Positions 1 through 7,102 of a DNA stretch of 64,000 bases are shown in pieces (position 1 is the stretch's first letter; the number at the start of each line of letters is the position of its first letter). The notes under the pieces are model-generated. The model was not told where the DNA came from, did no database searches, and was given only the letters and a program-made list of their open reading frames with translations. Source of the stretch: Herpetosiphon llansteffanensis (GTDB lineage: Bacteria; Chloroflexota; Chloroflexia; Chloroflexales; Herpetosiphonaceae); assembly GCF_003205875.1 (NCBI RefSeq), contig NZ_PUBZ01000081.1, positions 1 through 64,000 on the forward strand, read 5' to 3'. The position numbers were made by a program, and so were the translations under genes.

Positions 1-32
1 CCCCTGACCCCTGACCCCCTCGCGTCGCAACT

Positions 33-470
33 TTAGACTTGATTATTCTGCTGATTCCAACTTACCCAATCGCCATCAACAATCCGGTGATCGTTGGTTA
101 AATGTTGGCTAACTCGTTCGCTGGGGTAATACATCCAGGCTAAAATGCGTTGCTCGCCAATCTCAACATAACGTGCAACCCGCAAATACCAACTATTGCT
201 AGTGGGGCTAAATTGCTCTAACTCATCGATGTCGCGCATTACTGCTTCGTATAGCTCTGGCTTAATTTCGACTAACGTGCCAACCACGCTGCCTTCGCCT
301 GGAATCATATACGGGTAGCGGTTGGCATACAGTTGATGTTGATGCACAATGGCTGGAGTTTCGCTGCGGGTTTTGCCTTCAAGATAGATTTTCCAGTTGT
401 ATTCGCCTGTGCGTAACGTGCCATAGACAAACAATGGCAAATGGGTATCGTAGCTTGGTTGCTCGCTCAT
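33..470 (-). CDS. Gamma-glutamylcyclotransferase-like (GGCT/AIG2 fold) protein
   Basis: A 145-residue protein. The N-terminal strand FVYGTLRTGEYN (residues 14-25) is the signature of the GGCT/AIG2-like fold, whose loop (YGTL) binds the gamma-glutamyl group; family members cleave gamma-glutamyl amines or amino acids to release 5-oxoproline. A Glu suited to catalysis lies in the central part (DIDELEQFSPTS region), as in AIG2-like members. It is the second gene of a two-gene unit: its ATG lies 3 bases after the stop of the cyclase-family gene, and its Shine-Dalgarno (GAGGA) is inside the 3' end of that gene, so the two are probably translationally coupled. The substrate cannot be told from sequence; the fold assignment is firm and the specific reaction is inferred. 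Confidence 0.8.
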   Translation of the reverse strand: MSEQPSYDTHLPLFVYGTLRTGEYNWKIYLEGKTRSETPAIVHQHQLYANRYPYMIPGEGSVVGTLVEIKPELYEAVMRDIDELEQFSPTSNSWYLRVARYVEIGEQRILAWMYYPSERVSQHLTNDHRIVDGDWVSWNQQNNQV

Positions 471-473
471 TGC

Positions 474-1139
474 TTAATCCTCGTTAAGCCGCGCATAGGC
501 GCGCACCGGAAATGTGCCAAATTGCTTGACTTTGACGGGCACTGCCGAAAAATGAAAGCCATTGCTTGGTAGCTGCTCAAGCTGGCAAAGATGCTCAACA
601 ATTGGAATATTGTTGCCCAACAAAATCGTATGCACTGGCCGTCTGCCATCGGCAGTATCATCAATATTGTATGAATCGATGCCAACCAAGGTAACTTGGG
701 CCTGCACCAAAAACTCAGCTGCTGCCGCTGTTAAGTAAGGATGGCCCTCGAAATAGTGGTCGGTGCGCCAGTGCTGTGACCAATTGGTATTGACCAATAC
801 AGCCTTGCCTTTGAGGTCAAGCCCTGCAAATGCTGAAGCCTCAATGGCCCGACCATTCGCTAGATCATGGCGAATCAGCACGCCCTCAAGTTCAGCAATT
901 TGGGTTAATGTTAATTCGGCTAAATCTTTGCCATCGGCAAAGCGATGAAACGGACTATCAATGTAGGTTCCGGTGTTGCCAACCAGCTCAATTTTGCCAA
1001 TATGAAACTCGGTGCCTTCTGCATAGACGCTGCGCGAGGCTTCGCGGCTCAGAAAATCGCAGATAATCGGGGCTGGCAGGCCCTTGTAGGTTATCATTCC
1101 AGCTTCAACAGTATGGCTTAGATCGATAAATTGTGACAT
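474..1139 (-). CDS. Cyclase family protein (kynurenine-formamidase-like metal hydrolase)
   Basis: A 221-residue protein of the cyclase family (KynB-like/polyketide-cyclase-type metal-dependent hydrolases). It opens with FIDLSHTVEAGM, the usual family N-terminus, and carries a GTYIDSPFHRFADG segment close to the HxGTHxDxPxH metal motif, but with Gly-Asn-Thr-Gly-Thr-Tyr replacing the first His-containing part, so metal ligation may differ from KynB. VLVNTNWSQHW and VGIDSYNID follow in the expected order. The start at 1139 is preferred over the upstream in-frame codon at 1181 because an AAGGA ribosome site precedes it at good spacing and the family begins at this residue. It is upstream partner of the GGCT-like gene. 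Function as amidase or lactonase is unproven. Confidence 0.8.
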   Translation of the reverse strand: MSQFIDLSHTVEAGMITYKGLPAPIICDFLSREASRSVYAEGTEFHIGKIELVGNTGTYIDSPFHRFADGKDLAELTLTQIAELEGVLIRHDLANGRAIEASAFAGLDLKGKAVLVNTNWSQHWRTDHYFEGHPYLTAAAAEFLVQAQVTLVGIDSYNIDDTADGRRPVHTILLGNNIPIVEHLCQLEQLPSNGFHFSAVPVKVKQFGTFPVRAYARLNED

Positions 1140-1190
1140 AGGCCGATCCTTGTAGTAAGTAGGGTTGGTTGAGTATAGCATAGGTGAACG

Positions 1191-1784
1191 ATGACGCTTC
1201 AGACGAGTTTAAATTGTTGGAAACATCATGCCCGTTGGGTATTGCAAACCCTCGCAAATTTCCAACAGGGCGAGCAAACAGAGCTGTTGGCGGCTTTGCA
1301 AAAAATCGGCAATTCCCAGATGGATCTGTATCTTGGTGAATTAACCCCAGCGCTGATCGATCACCAAGTGCTGACCCAACTTCAGCAACGTGGGATTGAA
1401 ACTGAAGCCGAATATGCTGCATGGTTGGCAAGCAACGACCACTATCAACTATTAACCTTGAGCGATAGTTCAGCTTGGGTTTTACGCTGGGGCGATGGTA
1501 TGGATCAGCGCGTGCATTTGCACCCAGCTCGTTATAGCCCGCTGAGTGTGCGCGTGCGTGCACCAGTTTTGCGCTCGGCCTATGCATTGTTGCTCTGGCA
1601 ACATTGGCATGGCGGAGATTTACATAATATTTCATTGGTGAATCAAGTGCGCACAACCTGGCTCCAGCTTAGCCCAATTGCCAAACTGCCGCCAAACGAT
1701 GGCTTAAGCGGATTATTGGCCCGCTTGCAACCGCTCAACGTGCCATATCTTCGGCAACCAACAAGCCCAAATCTGGATTTATAA
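1191..1784 (+). CDS. Hypothetical protein, 197 aa
   Basis: Soluble protein with no signal peptide, no membrane segment and no recognised domain. It is rich in Leu, Gln and Trp, and looks mainly helical (a WVLQTLANFQQGEQTELLAA-type N-terminal half), with a mixed central part around VHLHPARYSPLSVRVRAPVL. It is divergently oriented from the cyclase-family operon; only 51 bases separate the two start codons. An AGGTG-type ribosome site precedes the ATG closely. Codon use matches the neighbouring core genes, so it looks native. I do not recognise the family. Confidence 0.7.
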   Translation: MTLQTSLNCWKHHARWVLQTLANFQQGEQTELLAALQKIGNSQMDLYLGELTPALIDHQVLTQLQQRGIETEAEYAAWLASNDHYQLLTLSDSSAWVLRWGDGMDQRVHLHPARYSPLSVRVRAPVLRSAYALLLWQHWHGGDLHNISLVNQVRTTWLQLSPIAKLPPNDGLSGLLARLQPLNVPYLRQPTSPNLDL

Positions 1785-1803
1785 AATTTTATTAAGAAAA
1801 TGC

Positions 1804-1809
1804 TTGACA
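1804..1809 (+). promoter_or_regulatory. Possible -35 box upstream of the chitinase gene
   Basis: TTGACA hexamer in the AT-rich gap between the hypothetical gene and the chitinase. A convincing -10 at 16-18 bp is not obvious (CTAAGG is the nearest), so this is only a partial promoter call. Confidence 0.35.
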
Positions 1810-1841
1810 TTGTGGCTTGGCCTATGCTAAGGTGATAGTAA

Positions 1842-1860
1842 GTAATTTCATTGAAATTAC
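1842..1860. promoter_or_regulatory. 19-bp palindrome upstream of chitinase (putative operator)
   Basis: Perfect inverted repeat GTAATTTC-ATT-GAAATTAC. It lies between the possible -35 box and the Shine-Dalgarno of the chitinase gene, 41 bases before its ATG. The arms are AT-rich and the loop only 3 nt, more like a dimeric repressor site than a terminator. Confidence 0.45.
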
Positions 1861-1901
1861 GAAGCAACAAGCCGACTCCCAAGTTGTAGGAGGATCAGTG
1901 T

Positions 1902-3539
1902 ATGGCACGTTGGCGTTTTGCAATGATTAGCATTTTTTGTTTGCTCTTTTTGGTATTCAATCTTCAGGCGCGCCAGGTTCCGGCGGCGCGGGCAGCGAGC
2001 TTGCCCAACGGTTTTAAGAGTATTGGCTATATGCCTTCGTGGGCAGGCGATGTCAATAGCATCCAATATAGCAAAATCACCCATATCAATTACGCCTTTT
2101 TGTTGGCCAACGCTGATGGCAGCTTGCGCAGCTTAGATAACCCAGGCAAATTGCAATCGATGGTGACCTTGGCGCACAACAACAATGTAAAGGTCTTTAT
2201 TTCGGTTGGCGGCTGGAGCGGCAGCTCAGTTGATGCTACGTTTGAGGCTTTGGGTGCTAGCCCAACCGCCCGCGCAAACTTCATCAATAATATGGTGAAT
2301 TTCGTCAATCAATATAATCTTGATGGCGTTGATATTGATTGGGAATATCCCAAGGCTTCGTCTGCTGGCAATTATTCGGCCTTGATGAGCGGCTTATCAA
2401 CCGCAATGCATAGCCGAGGTAAATTGCTGACCGCCGCCGTGGTTTCCGATGGTTCTGCTGCCGATGGCGTGGCCGCCGATGTGTTTGGCTATGTCGATTG
2501 GCTGAATATTATGGCCTACGATGGTGGTGAACCTCACGCCAACTACGATTGGTCGATCAATAGCTTGAACTTTTGGCTTAATCGTGGTTTGCCTGCCTCG
2601 AAAGCTGTGCTTGGCGTGCCCTTCTATGCGCGGCCTGGCGAAAGTTTCACCTATGCCCAAGCAGTTGCCGCCAACCGCGATAATGCCAACCGCGATTGCG
2701 CGACGGTCAATGGCGTATATGGTTGTTACAACGGCCAGCCAACAATTCGGCGCAAAACCCAATATTTGCTTACCCACGCCGCTGGAATTATGTATTGGGA
2801 AATGTCGCAGGATACCAAAGACAGCACTTCGCTGGTGAGCACCATCTACGACACGGTGATGGGCAATAGTGGCCCGACCGCAACGCCAACGCCAAATCCA
2901 AATGGCACAAATATCGCTCGTGGCCGCAATGCCACTGCTTCATCGACTGAAGCCAGCAGCTATGGCGCAAATTTGGCGGTTGATGGCAATAGTTCAACCC
3001 GTTGGTCGAGTGCTTGGAGCAATCCGCAATGGTTGCAAGTTGATCTTGGCAGCAGCTATGCCTTGAATCGGGTGATTCTCAATTGGGAAGCAGCCTACGC
3101 CAGCGGCTATCAGGTGCAGGTTTCCAGCGATGCCAGTAATTGGCAAACGATCTATAGCACCACTAGCGGCGATGGTGGCAGCGATAATTTGAGCCTCAGC
3201 GGAACCGGACGCTATCTGCGGGTTTATACCACCGCCAAGGCTACCGAATGGGGTGTATCATTGTTCGAATTGGAAGCCTATGGTACGCCAGCTAATGGCC
3301 CAACCGCTACGCCACGACCAAATCCAACTGCGACCAGTGTGCCGAATCCAACCGCTACGCCACGGCCAAACCCCACTGCTACGCCAACCACGGGCACGCC
3401 CGCTTGGCAGCCAAATACGGCCTATGCAGCTGGCGCAAAAGTCAGTTATGCAGGCAAAAACTATACCTGTTTGCAAGCCCACACCTCGCTTGTAGGCTGG
3501 GAGCCAGCCAACGTTCCGGCGCTCTGGCAAGTACAATAA
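1902..3539 (+). CDS. Secreted GH18 chitinase with CBM32 and C-terminal chitin-binding module
   Basis: A 545-residue modular enzyme. Residues 1-32 form a Sec signal peptide. A GH18 catalytic barrel spans about 36-325, with the substrate-site strand KVFISVGGWSG (97-107) and the catalytic signature DGVDIDWEYP at 141-150, so Glu148 is the acid/base of the retaining, substrate-assisted mechanism. After a Pro/Thr linker comes a discoidin-type CBM32 (about 338-462), a second P/T/N linker, and a CBM5/12-like chitin-binding module (about 500-545: AWQPNTAYAAGAKVSYAGKN, then a Trp-Glu segment). It hydrolyses chitin or related beta-1,4-GlcNAc polymers outside the cell, fitting a predatory or saprophytic lifestyle. 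A GGAGGA ribosome site precedes ATG. The gene is followed by a strong terminator. The CBM32 closely resembles that of the GH16 enzyme at 16.3 kb. Confidence 0.95.
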   Translation: MARWRFAMISIFCLLFLVFNLQARQVPAARAASLPNGFKSIGYMPSWAGDVNSIQYSKITHINYAFLLANADGSLRSLDNPGKLQSMVTLAHNNNVKVFISVGGWSGSSVDATFEALGASPTARANFINNMVNFVNQYNLDGVDIDWEYPKASSAGNYSALMSGLSTAMHSRGKLLTAAVVSDGSAADGVAADVFGYVDWLNIMAYDGGEPHANYDWSINSLNFWLNRGLPASKAVLGVPFYARPGESFTYAQAVAANRDNANRDCATVNGVYGCYNGQPTIRRKTQYLLTHAAGIMYWEMSQDTKDSTSLVSTIYDTVMGNSGPTATPTPNPNGTNIARGRNATASSTEASSYGANLAVDGNSSTRWSSAWSNPQWLQVDLGSSYALNRVILNWEAAYASGYQVQVSSDASNWQTIYSTTSGDGGSDNLSLSGTGRYLRVYTTAKATEWGVSLFELEAYGTPANGPTATPRPNPTATSVPNPTATPRPNPTATPTTGTPAWQPNTAYAAGAKVSYAGKNYTCLQAHTSLVGWEPANVPALWQVQ

Positions 3540-3563
3540 TCCGAATACGCTAGCGATGTTAAA

Positions 3564-3588
3564 ACGGGGCAATTTTGCCCCGTTTTTT
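3564..3588 (+). terminator. Intrinsic terminator of chitinase gene
   Basis: ACGGGGC-AATTTT-GCCCCGT stem-loop followed by five more T residues, 24 bases after the chitinase stop codon. Confidence 0.9.
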
Positions 3589-3607
3589 GCTGCGGATCGA
3601 GATCTGC

Positions 3608-3613
3608 TATACT
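3608..3613 (+). promoter_or_regulatory. Putative -10 box of the UGA-containing gene
   Basis: TATACT, with a weak TTGCTG 15 bp upstream. It would start transcription near 3620, about 40 bases before the ATG at 3661 and 110 before the ATG at 3730. This favours 3661 as the start. Confidence 0.4.
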
Positions 3614-3660
3614 TTTGCAGAAGCTCGGTTGCAAGCCAGAATGTGGAGCATAAGCAGTTC

Positions 3661-3996
3661 ATGATCTATCGATTGGATATTTTTGGGCGTTCGAGTGATG
3701 CCAGTTGTGGCTATGGCTGAGGCCCGCGCATGCCTTCGTTGAAGGTTGCGAGTAATGTTGCGCTCTCATTGGAGCGCTTAGTTGGTGCGCAAGTCAGCGT
3801 CAACTATTATGATCTTGATGATCCGGCGGTGCAAAATCAACACGCCAATCAGCTTGAGTATTTTGCCGAAGAAGCTTGGCCATACCCAATTGCCTTGTTC
3901 GAGGATGAGGTGTTGTTTGTTGGGGGCTTACAGCCACTTAAATTGCTGGCCGCCGTCGTCGAGCAACTCCGTCGGCGTGGGATCAACCTCGCCTAA
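3661..3996 (+). CDS. Candidate selenoprotein, thioredoxin-fold (in-frame UGA), 111 aa
   Basis: From the ATG at 3661 the frame reads 19 codons, meets UGA at 3718-3720, and continues open to the stop at 3994-3996. If UGA is read as selenocysteine the protein has 111 residues, with Cys16 and Sec20 in a DASCGYG-U-GPRMPS context after a first beta strand (MIYRLDIFG). The rest (AQVSVNYYDLDD, then WPYPIALFEDEVLFVGG) follows the order of small thioredoxin-like proteins of the YuzD/DUF1462 type, whose redox cysteines sit at this place. Bases 3727-3750, directly after the UGA, form a bacterial-SECIS-like hairpin (separate entry). A GGAG at 3645-3648 precedes the start, somewhat far (12 nt). Alternatives: translation only from ATG 3730 (an 88-residue protein lacking the first strand and both redox residues, with GAGG 7 nt upstream), or a nonsense mutation. 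Confidence 0.6.
3727..3750 (+). promoter_or_regulatory. Candidate bacterial SECIS element
   Basis: Hairpin beginning 6 nt after UGA 3718-3720. CGCA pairs with UGCG, a single U (3731) bulges on the 5' side, then GCCUU pairs with AAGGU (one G-U pair), closing a five-base loop CGUUG. A small apical loop with G in the first two positions, about 16-20 nt from UGA, and a 5'-side bulged U are features of SelB-binding elements such as that of E. coli fdhF. Confidence 0.5.
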
Positions 3997-4007
3997 ACCC
4001 ACTGCTA

Positions 4008-5024
4008 TTACTTGCGCATCCAGCACGAATCGCGCACAACCAGGTGCGTTGGCACGGTATGCAACAATTGCGCCGATTCGCGATTTTGCAGCCTATCGAT
4101 TAAGAGGCGCACGCCCAACGAACCCATCTCACGAATCGATTGATCGATGGTGGTCAGGCGTGGCGTGGTTTGCATGGTTTCGGGAATATTATCAAAGCCA
4201 ATTACCGAGAGATCTTGCGGCACGTTGAGGCCTAGTTCTTGAGCCGCTTCAAGCACACCGATTGCGGTGCGGTCGTTGGCGGCAAAAATGGCGCTTGGCG
4301 GATTGGGCTGGTTCATGAGGTGATAGGTTGCTGCTTTGCCGCAGGCCGAGGTAAAATCACCTTCGCAAACCAGTGCGGCCTCAAATTCGATACCCGCTTT
4401 GTGCAGCCCAGCTTTGTAGCCTTCAAAGCGTTGCAATGCACTCCACGCTGTGGGATGGCCTTGCACGAAGCCAATGCGGCGATGGCCAAGGCTGACCAAA
4501 TAATCGACAGCTTGAATTGCCCCTTCGTGATTGGTTGCTACAACCGATGGCACTTCTGCGCCCGCTCCATGGGGATCGATCACCACAATATTGGCGTTTT
4601 GTTGGAAGGTTGGGGCTGAGGGCGAAACGATAATGCAGCCGTCGGTCAAGCCACTGCTCAACAAAGCCACGTGCTCGCGCTCCCAAGAGGCCCGTTTGTT
4701 ACGGGTTGGGCTGCCACTGGTATAAATCAATAAATCGTAGCCAGAATTTTCGATTGCTGCGCCAACTCCTTTGATCACTTCGTGGTAGTAGACCTCAATC
4801 AGCTCAGGCACCAACAAACCAAGCACATTGGTTGTGCGGCTGCGCATGCTTTTGGCGGCTAAACTAGCGGTGTAGTTCAGGTCGTCAATCACTTGGCGCA
4901 CTTTTTTGTAGGTTTCTGGCGAAACATCAGCTTTGTTATTGAGCACCCGCGATGCTGTGCTGACCGAAACGCCTGCCGCTTTGGCAACATCGTGAATGGT
5001 GATTGTTGATTGTTTTGAGCGCAC
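4008..5024 (-). CDS. LacI-family transcriptional regulator
   Basis: A 338-residue repressor with the classic architecture. An N-terminal helix-turn-helix and hinge (ITIHDVAKAAGVSVSTASRV, residues 8-27, then LNNKADVSPET and the AAKSMRSRTTN hinge helix) is followed by a type-I periplasmic-binding-protein-like effector domain (about 65-338) with the usual VLGLLVPE entry strand, IFAANDRTAIGVLEAAQELG and VIGFDNIPE. The GTG start has AGAGGT six bases upstream. It probably senses a sugar or glycan fragment, but no sugar-uptake genes adjoin it; the regulon may include the chitinase or simply itself. A sigma70-like promoter and GAAAC repeats lie just upstream (separate entries), suggesting autoregulation. 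The 3' end converges on the UGA-containing gene with an 11-base gap. Confidence 0.93.
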   Translation of the reverse strand: MRSKQSTITIHDVAKAAGVSVSTASRVLNNKADVSPETYKKVRQVIDDLNYTASLAAKSMRSRTTNVLGLLVPELIEVYYHEVIKGVGAAIENSGYDLLIYTSGSPTRNKRASWEREHVALLSSGLTDGCIIVSPSAPTFQQNANIVVIDPHGAGAEVPSVVATNHEGAIQAVDYLVSLGHRRIGFVQGHPTAWSALQRFEGYKAGLHKAGIEFEAALVCEGDFTSACGKAATYHLMNQPNPPSAIFAANDRTAIGVLEAAQELGLNVPQDLSVIGFDNIPETMQTTPRLTTIDQSIREMGSLGVRLLIDRLQNRESAQLLHTVPTHLVVRDSCWMRK

Positions 5025-5046
5025 AGCACTACCTCTCGCTATCCAT

Positions 5047-5075
5047 GAAACACGCTGGAAACGATACCGGAAACG
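5047..5075. promoter_or_regulatory. Putative operator: three GAAAC repeats spaced 11-12 bp
   Basis: GAAAC occurs at 5047, 5058 and 5070 in direct orientation (two of them as GGAAACG), one helical turn apart. They sit from about the predicted start point of lacI-type transcription into its leader. LacI-family sites usually contain GAAACG/CGTTTC half-sites, though normally as inverted repeats. Confidence 0.45.
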
Positions 5076-5080
5076 CGATC

Positions 5081-5108
5081 ATCATAACAGGTTGACCATG
5101 AATGTCAA
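5081..5108 (-). promoter_or_regulatory. Promoter of the LacI-family gene
   Basis: On the minus strand TTGACA (5108-5103), a 16-bp spacer and TATGAT (5086-5081). Predicted start is near 5074, giving a leader of about 50 nt before the GTG at 5024. Confidence 0.7.
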
Positions 5109-5257
5109 TTAGCGTTTGATCCACGAAGGGCACGAAAGAATGAGGGGTCAGGGTGTTTTAACGCAGAGGCGCAGAGAAACGATGGCTATAGGCTCTTGGC
5201 TTTTGGCTTTTAGGATTCAAATGTCATCCTTCATCCCTCATCCTTCATCCTTTCGGT

Positions 5258-5303
5258 TAGCCACAGATTGGCACAGATTGATTTGATTCTTATTCGCCTA
5301 GCC
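5258..5303. repeat. 46-bp direct repeat, copy 1
   Basis: Identical to 5604-5649: begins TAGCCACAGATTGGCACAGA, ends CGCCTAGCC. The element itself contains a short internal repeat (ACAGATTG twice). Confidence 0.9.
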
Positions 5304-5370
5304 CTGCGCCCAGAGCCAAAAGCCCACAGCCTAGCTGTATTGGTACATTGGATTAAAAACAAGCAGCATG

Positions 5371-5540
5371 CCCTCACCCCCCAGCCCCCTCTCCCACTGA
5401 ACGCGGGCGAGGGGGAGCATCGGTTTTCACGAAGGAATTGGGGGTGAACCACGGTGTTAAAGCCCCTCGCCCGCGCCACGGGAGAGGGGTTGGGGTGAGG
5501 GGATCAGGCAATGGTTAACGTGATGAACCAGTACAGATAG
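5371..5540. repeat. Interspersed inverted-repeat element, copy A
   Basis: C-rich left arm (CCCTCACCCC... through GCGGGCGAGGGGGAGCAT) and complementary right arm (GCCCCTCGCCCGCG... GGAGAGGGGTTGGGGTGAGG) ending at 5502. It is followed by a tail ATCAGGCAATGGTTAACGTG and GATGAACCA. The same arrangement occurs at 56799-57001. It resembles a REP/MITE-like non-coding repeat rather than a terminator. Confidence 0.8.
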
Positions 5541-5603
5541 CCGATAGCCCACAGCCCATAGCCCATAGCCTGGCCCCTCGCAGCGCAACCGCGAAGAACG
5601 TTT

Positions 5604-5649
5604 TAGCCACAGATTGGCACAGATTGATTTGATTCTTATTCGCCTAGCC
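5604..5649. repeat. 46-bp direct repeat, copy 2
   Basis: Exact second copy of 5258-5303, 346 bases downstream. The two copies flank the inverted-repeat element at 5371-5502 and could have been produced by local duplication. Confidence 0.9.
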
Positions 5650-5765
5650 GATAGCCCACAGCCTAGAGCCTTGCCCCTAACACCCGATCCCCAATCAGAT
5701 CTATTTCCATTGCTCGCTGTTTGTGCTACACTCCAAATGCTATGTTTTGATTGAGGAGATGAACC

Positions 5766-6125
5766 ATGACCACGCTCAATTCCTTTAAGAACTCCACGTT
5801 AAGCCTGTTGCTCGCCCGTATGTTGAATGCAGCCAGTTTTGGTCTCGTGCTGATGCTGGCCTATCCGAGCAGCCAAATCAACCAGCTGTATGGAGTGCTG
5901 GGTTTGGTGGTGGCGATTGGCATGCTTTGGCTGACCACCCGCTTGACCAAAAATCTCGCCGCGTATCAAGCACGCTGGGTCTATTTGCACGCTGCAATTG
6001 TGCTTGGCCTGCTGGTGCTTGGCTTTAGCTTGGGCTTTTCGAGCCTGCAATTGTTTGGCGGTACACTAATTTGGCTGGTTGTTGGCTTGATTGATGGGGC
6101 TTTTCGGCTGCGCAAACAACGCTAA
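5766..6125 (+). CDS. Small integral membrane protein, 119 aa
   Basis: Four hydrophobic segments (about residues 11-31, 40-56, 70-89 and 93-111) end in a positively charged tail RLRKQR, so it is an inner-membrane protein with probably four helices. No catalytic motif or family signature is visible. A GAGGAG ribosome site lies 7 bases before ATG. It follows the long repeat region and precedes phzF-like and carbonic-anhydrase-like genes on the same strand with a 67-base gap. Function unknown. Confidence 0.7.
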   Translation: MTTLNSFKNSTLSLLLARMLNAASFGLVLMLAYPSSQINQLYGVLGLVVAIGMLWLTTRLTKNLAAYQARWVYLHAAIVLGLLVLGFSLGFSSLQLFGGTLIWLVVGLIDGAFRLRKQR

Positions 6126-6192
6126 AACGTCAACATCTTCGCTGCATCGTGCTAGAATGAAGCTAGATTAACCCTAGTTTGAGGATCGTTCT

Positions 6193-7092
6193 ATGCCACG
6201 CTGGCGCGAAATTGTCCAAGTTGATGCCTTCGCTCGGGTTCCGTTCACTGGTAATTCAGCGGCGGTGTTGCTCGATACTGCTGGGCTTGATCCGGTGGTG
6301 ATGCAACGTTTGGCCCGTGAGATGAATGTTTCCGAGACGGCGTTTGTGCTGCCAAGTAGCCAAGCCGATTTGCAATTGCGTTGGTTTACGCCAACCGTCG
6401 AAGTGCCGTTGTGCGGCCATGCCACGGTAGCCGCCTGTCACGCCTTGGCCGAACGCGGCCATTTGGTGATTCCTGGCCAATACACGATTGAAACTGCCTC
6501 AGGCATTTTGGCGGTCGAGCTGCAAGCAAGCGAAACTTCGGCCTGTAAAGTGTGGCTCGATATTCCCGTGCCCGAATTCGAGCCGCTTGATTTGCAAATT
6601 GTGGCGCTGGCTGCCGCACTTGGCTTGGATGAAGCCGATATTCGCAGCGATATTCCGCCGACGCGCGGCGGCGAATATGGCTATATTGGTTGTCATAATC
6701 TGGCGAATCTTTTGGCAATTAAGCCGAATATGAATGATGTGCGCTTCCTCTGTCAGAGCCATCAACTAACCGCATTAACCCTGTATTGCTTGGAAGGGCT
6801 GGATGCTGAGAGTGCGGTGCATGTGCGCTTTTTCGGGCCAGTGATTGGCATTGACGAAGATCCGGTGACTGGCTCAGCTCAAGGCCCACTTGGTGCATTA
6901 CTGGTTGGCGTTGGGGTCATTGCCCAAGCTGATGGCAGCAATGTGGTGCACTATCGCGCTGAGCAAGGCGATGCAATGGGGCGGCCAGGGCGGGTCGAGG
7001 TTGCCGTCGAGTTCGATCAAGAAGCCCAAGTTATGAGTTCGCGAATTGGCGGCGAGGCTTTGACGATTCTGCGCGGCCATGTTTTAGCATAG
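6193..7092 (+). CDS. PhzF-family isomerase
   Basis: A 299-residue protein of the PhzF superfamily (two-lobed diaminopimelate-epimerase-like fold). Visible hallmarks are VDAFARVPFTGNSAAVL at the N-terminus (residues 10-26), NVSETAFV with the conserved catalytic Glu48, LCGHATVAACHAL, and DPVTGSAQGPLGALL in the second lobe. PhzF itself isomerises trans-2,3-dihydro-3-hydroxyanthranilate in phenazine synthesis, but no other phz genes are here. This is therefore one of the many generic family members of unknown substrate. Length is full. A GAGGAT ribosome site precedes ATG. It lies 10 bases upstream of the carbonic-anhydrase-like gene and is probably co-transcribed with it. Confidence 0.9.
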   Translation: MPRWREIVQVDAFARVPFTGNSAAVLLDTAGLDPVVMQRLAREMNVSETAFVLPSSQADLQLRWFTPTVEVPLCGHATVAACHALAERGHLVIPGQYTIETASGILAVELQASETSACKVWLDIPVPEFEPLDLQIVALAAALGLDEADIRSDIPPTRGGEYGYIGCHNLANLLAIKPNMNDVRFLCQSHQLTALTLYCLEGLDAESAVHVRFFGPVIGIDEDPVTGSAQGPLGALLVGVGVIAQADGSNVVHYRAEQGDAMGRPGRVEVAVEFDQEAQVMSSRIGGEALTILRGHVLA

Positions 7093-7102
7093 GTAACCGA
7101 TT

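Larger units (their letters stand above)
5109..5765. other. Gene-free repeat-rich intergenic region
   Basis: About 650 bases without a credible gene. It holds tandem CATCCTT-like units (about 5224-5250), a 46-bp direct repeat (5258-5303 and 5604-5649), a long imperfect inverted repeat (5371-5502), and runs of degenerate ATAGCCC/CACAGCC heptamers (about 5536-5570). ORFs across it are low-complexity translations of the repeats. The last ~60 bases hold the leader of the next gene. Confidence 0.8.

Noticed and set aside
1-32. CCCCTGACCCCTGACCCCCT at the window edge as a third copy of the interspersed repeat
   Set aside because: Too short and lacks the arm order or tail; it may be only a GC-rich fragment.
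1105-1656. 183-residue ORF on the minus strand opposite the hypothetical gene at 1191
   Set aside because: It is antisense to a better-supported frame with ribosome site and native codon use, and its translation has no domain-like pattern.
5231-5479. 82-residue ORF in the intergenic repeat block
   Set aside because: It is composed of translated repeats and of the inverted-repeat arm, without a ribosome site.
6193-7092. Phenazine biosynthesis locus
   Set aside because: Only a PhzF-family gene is present. No phzA-G partners occur, and the PhzF family is broad.
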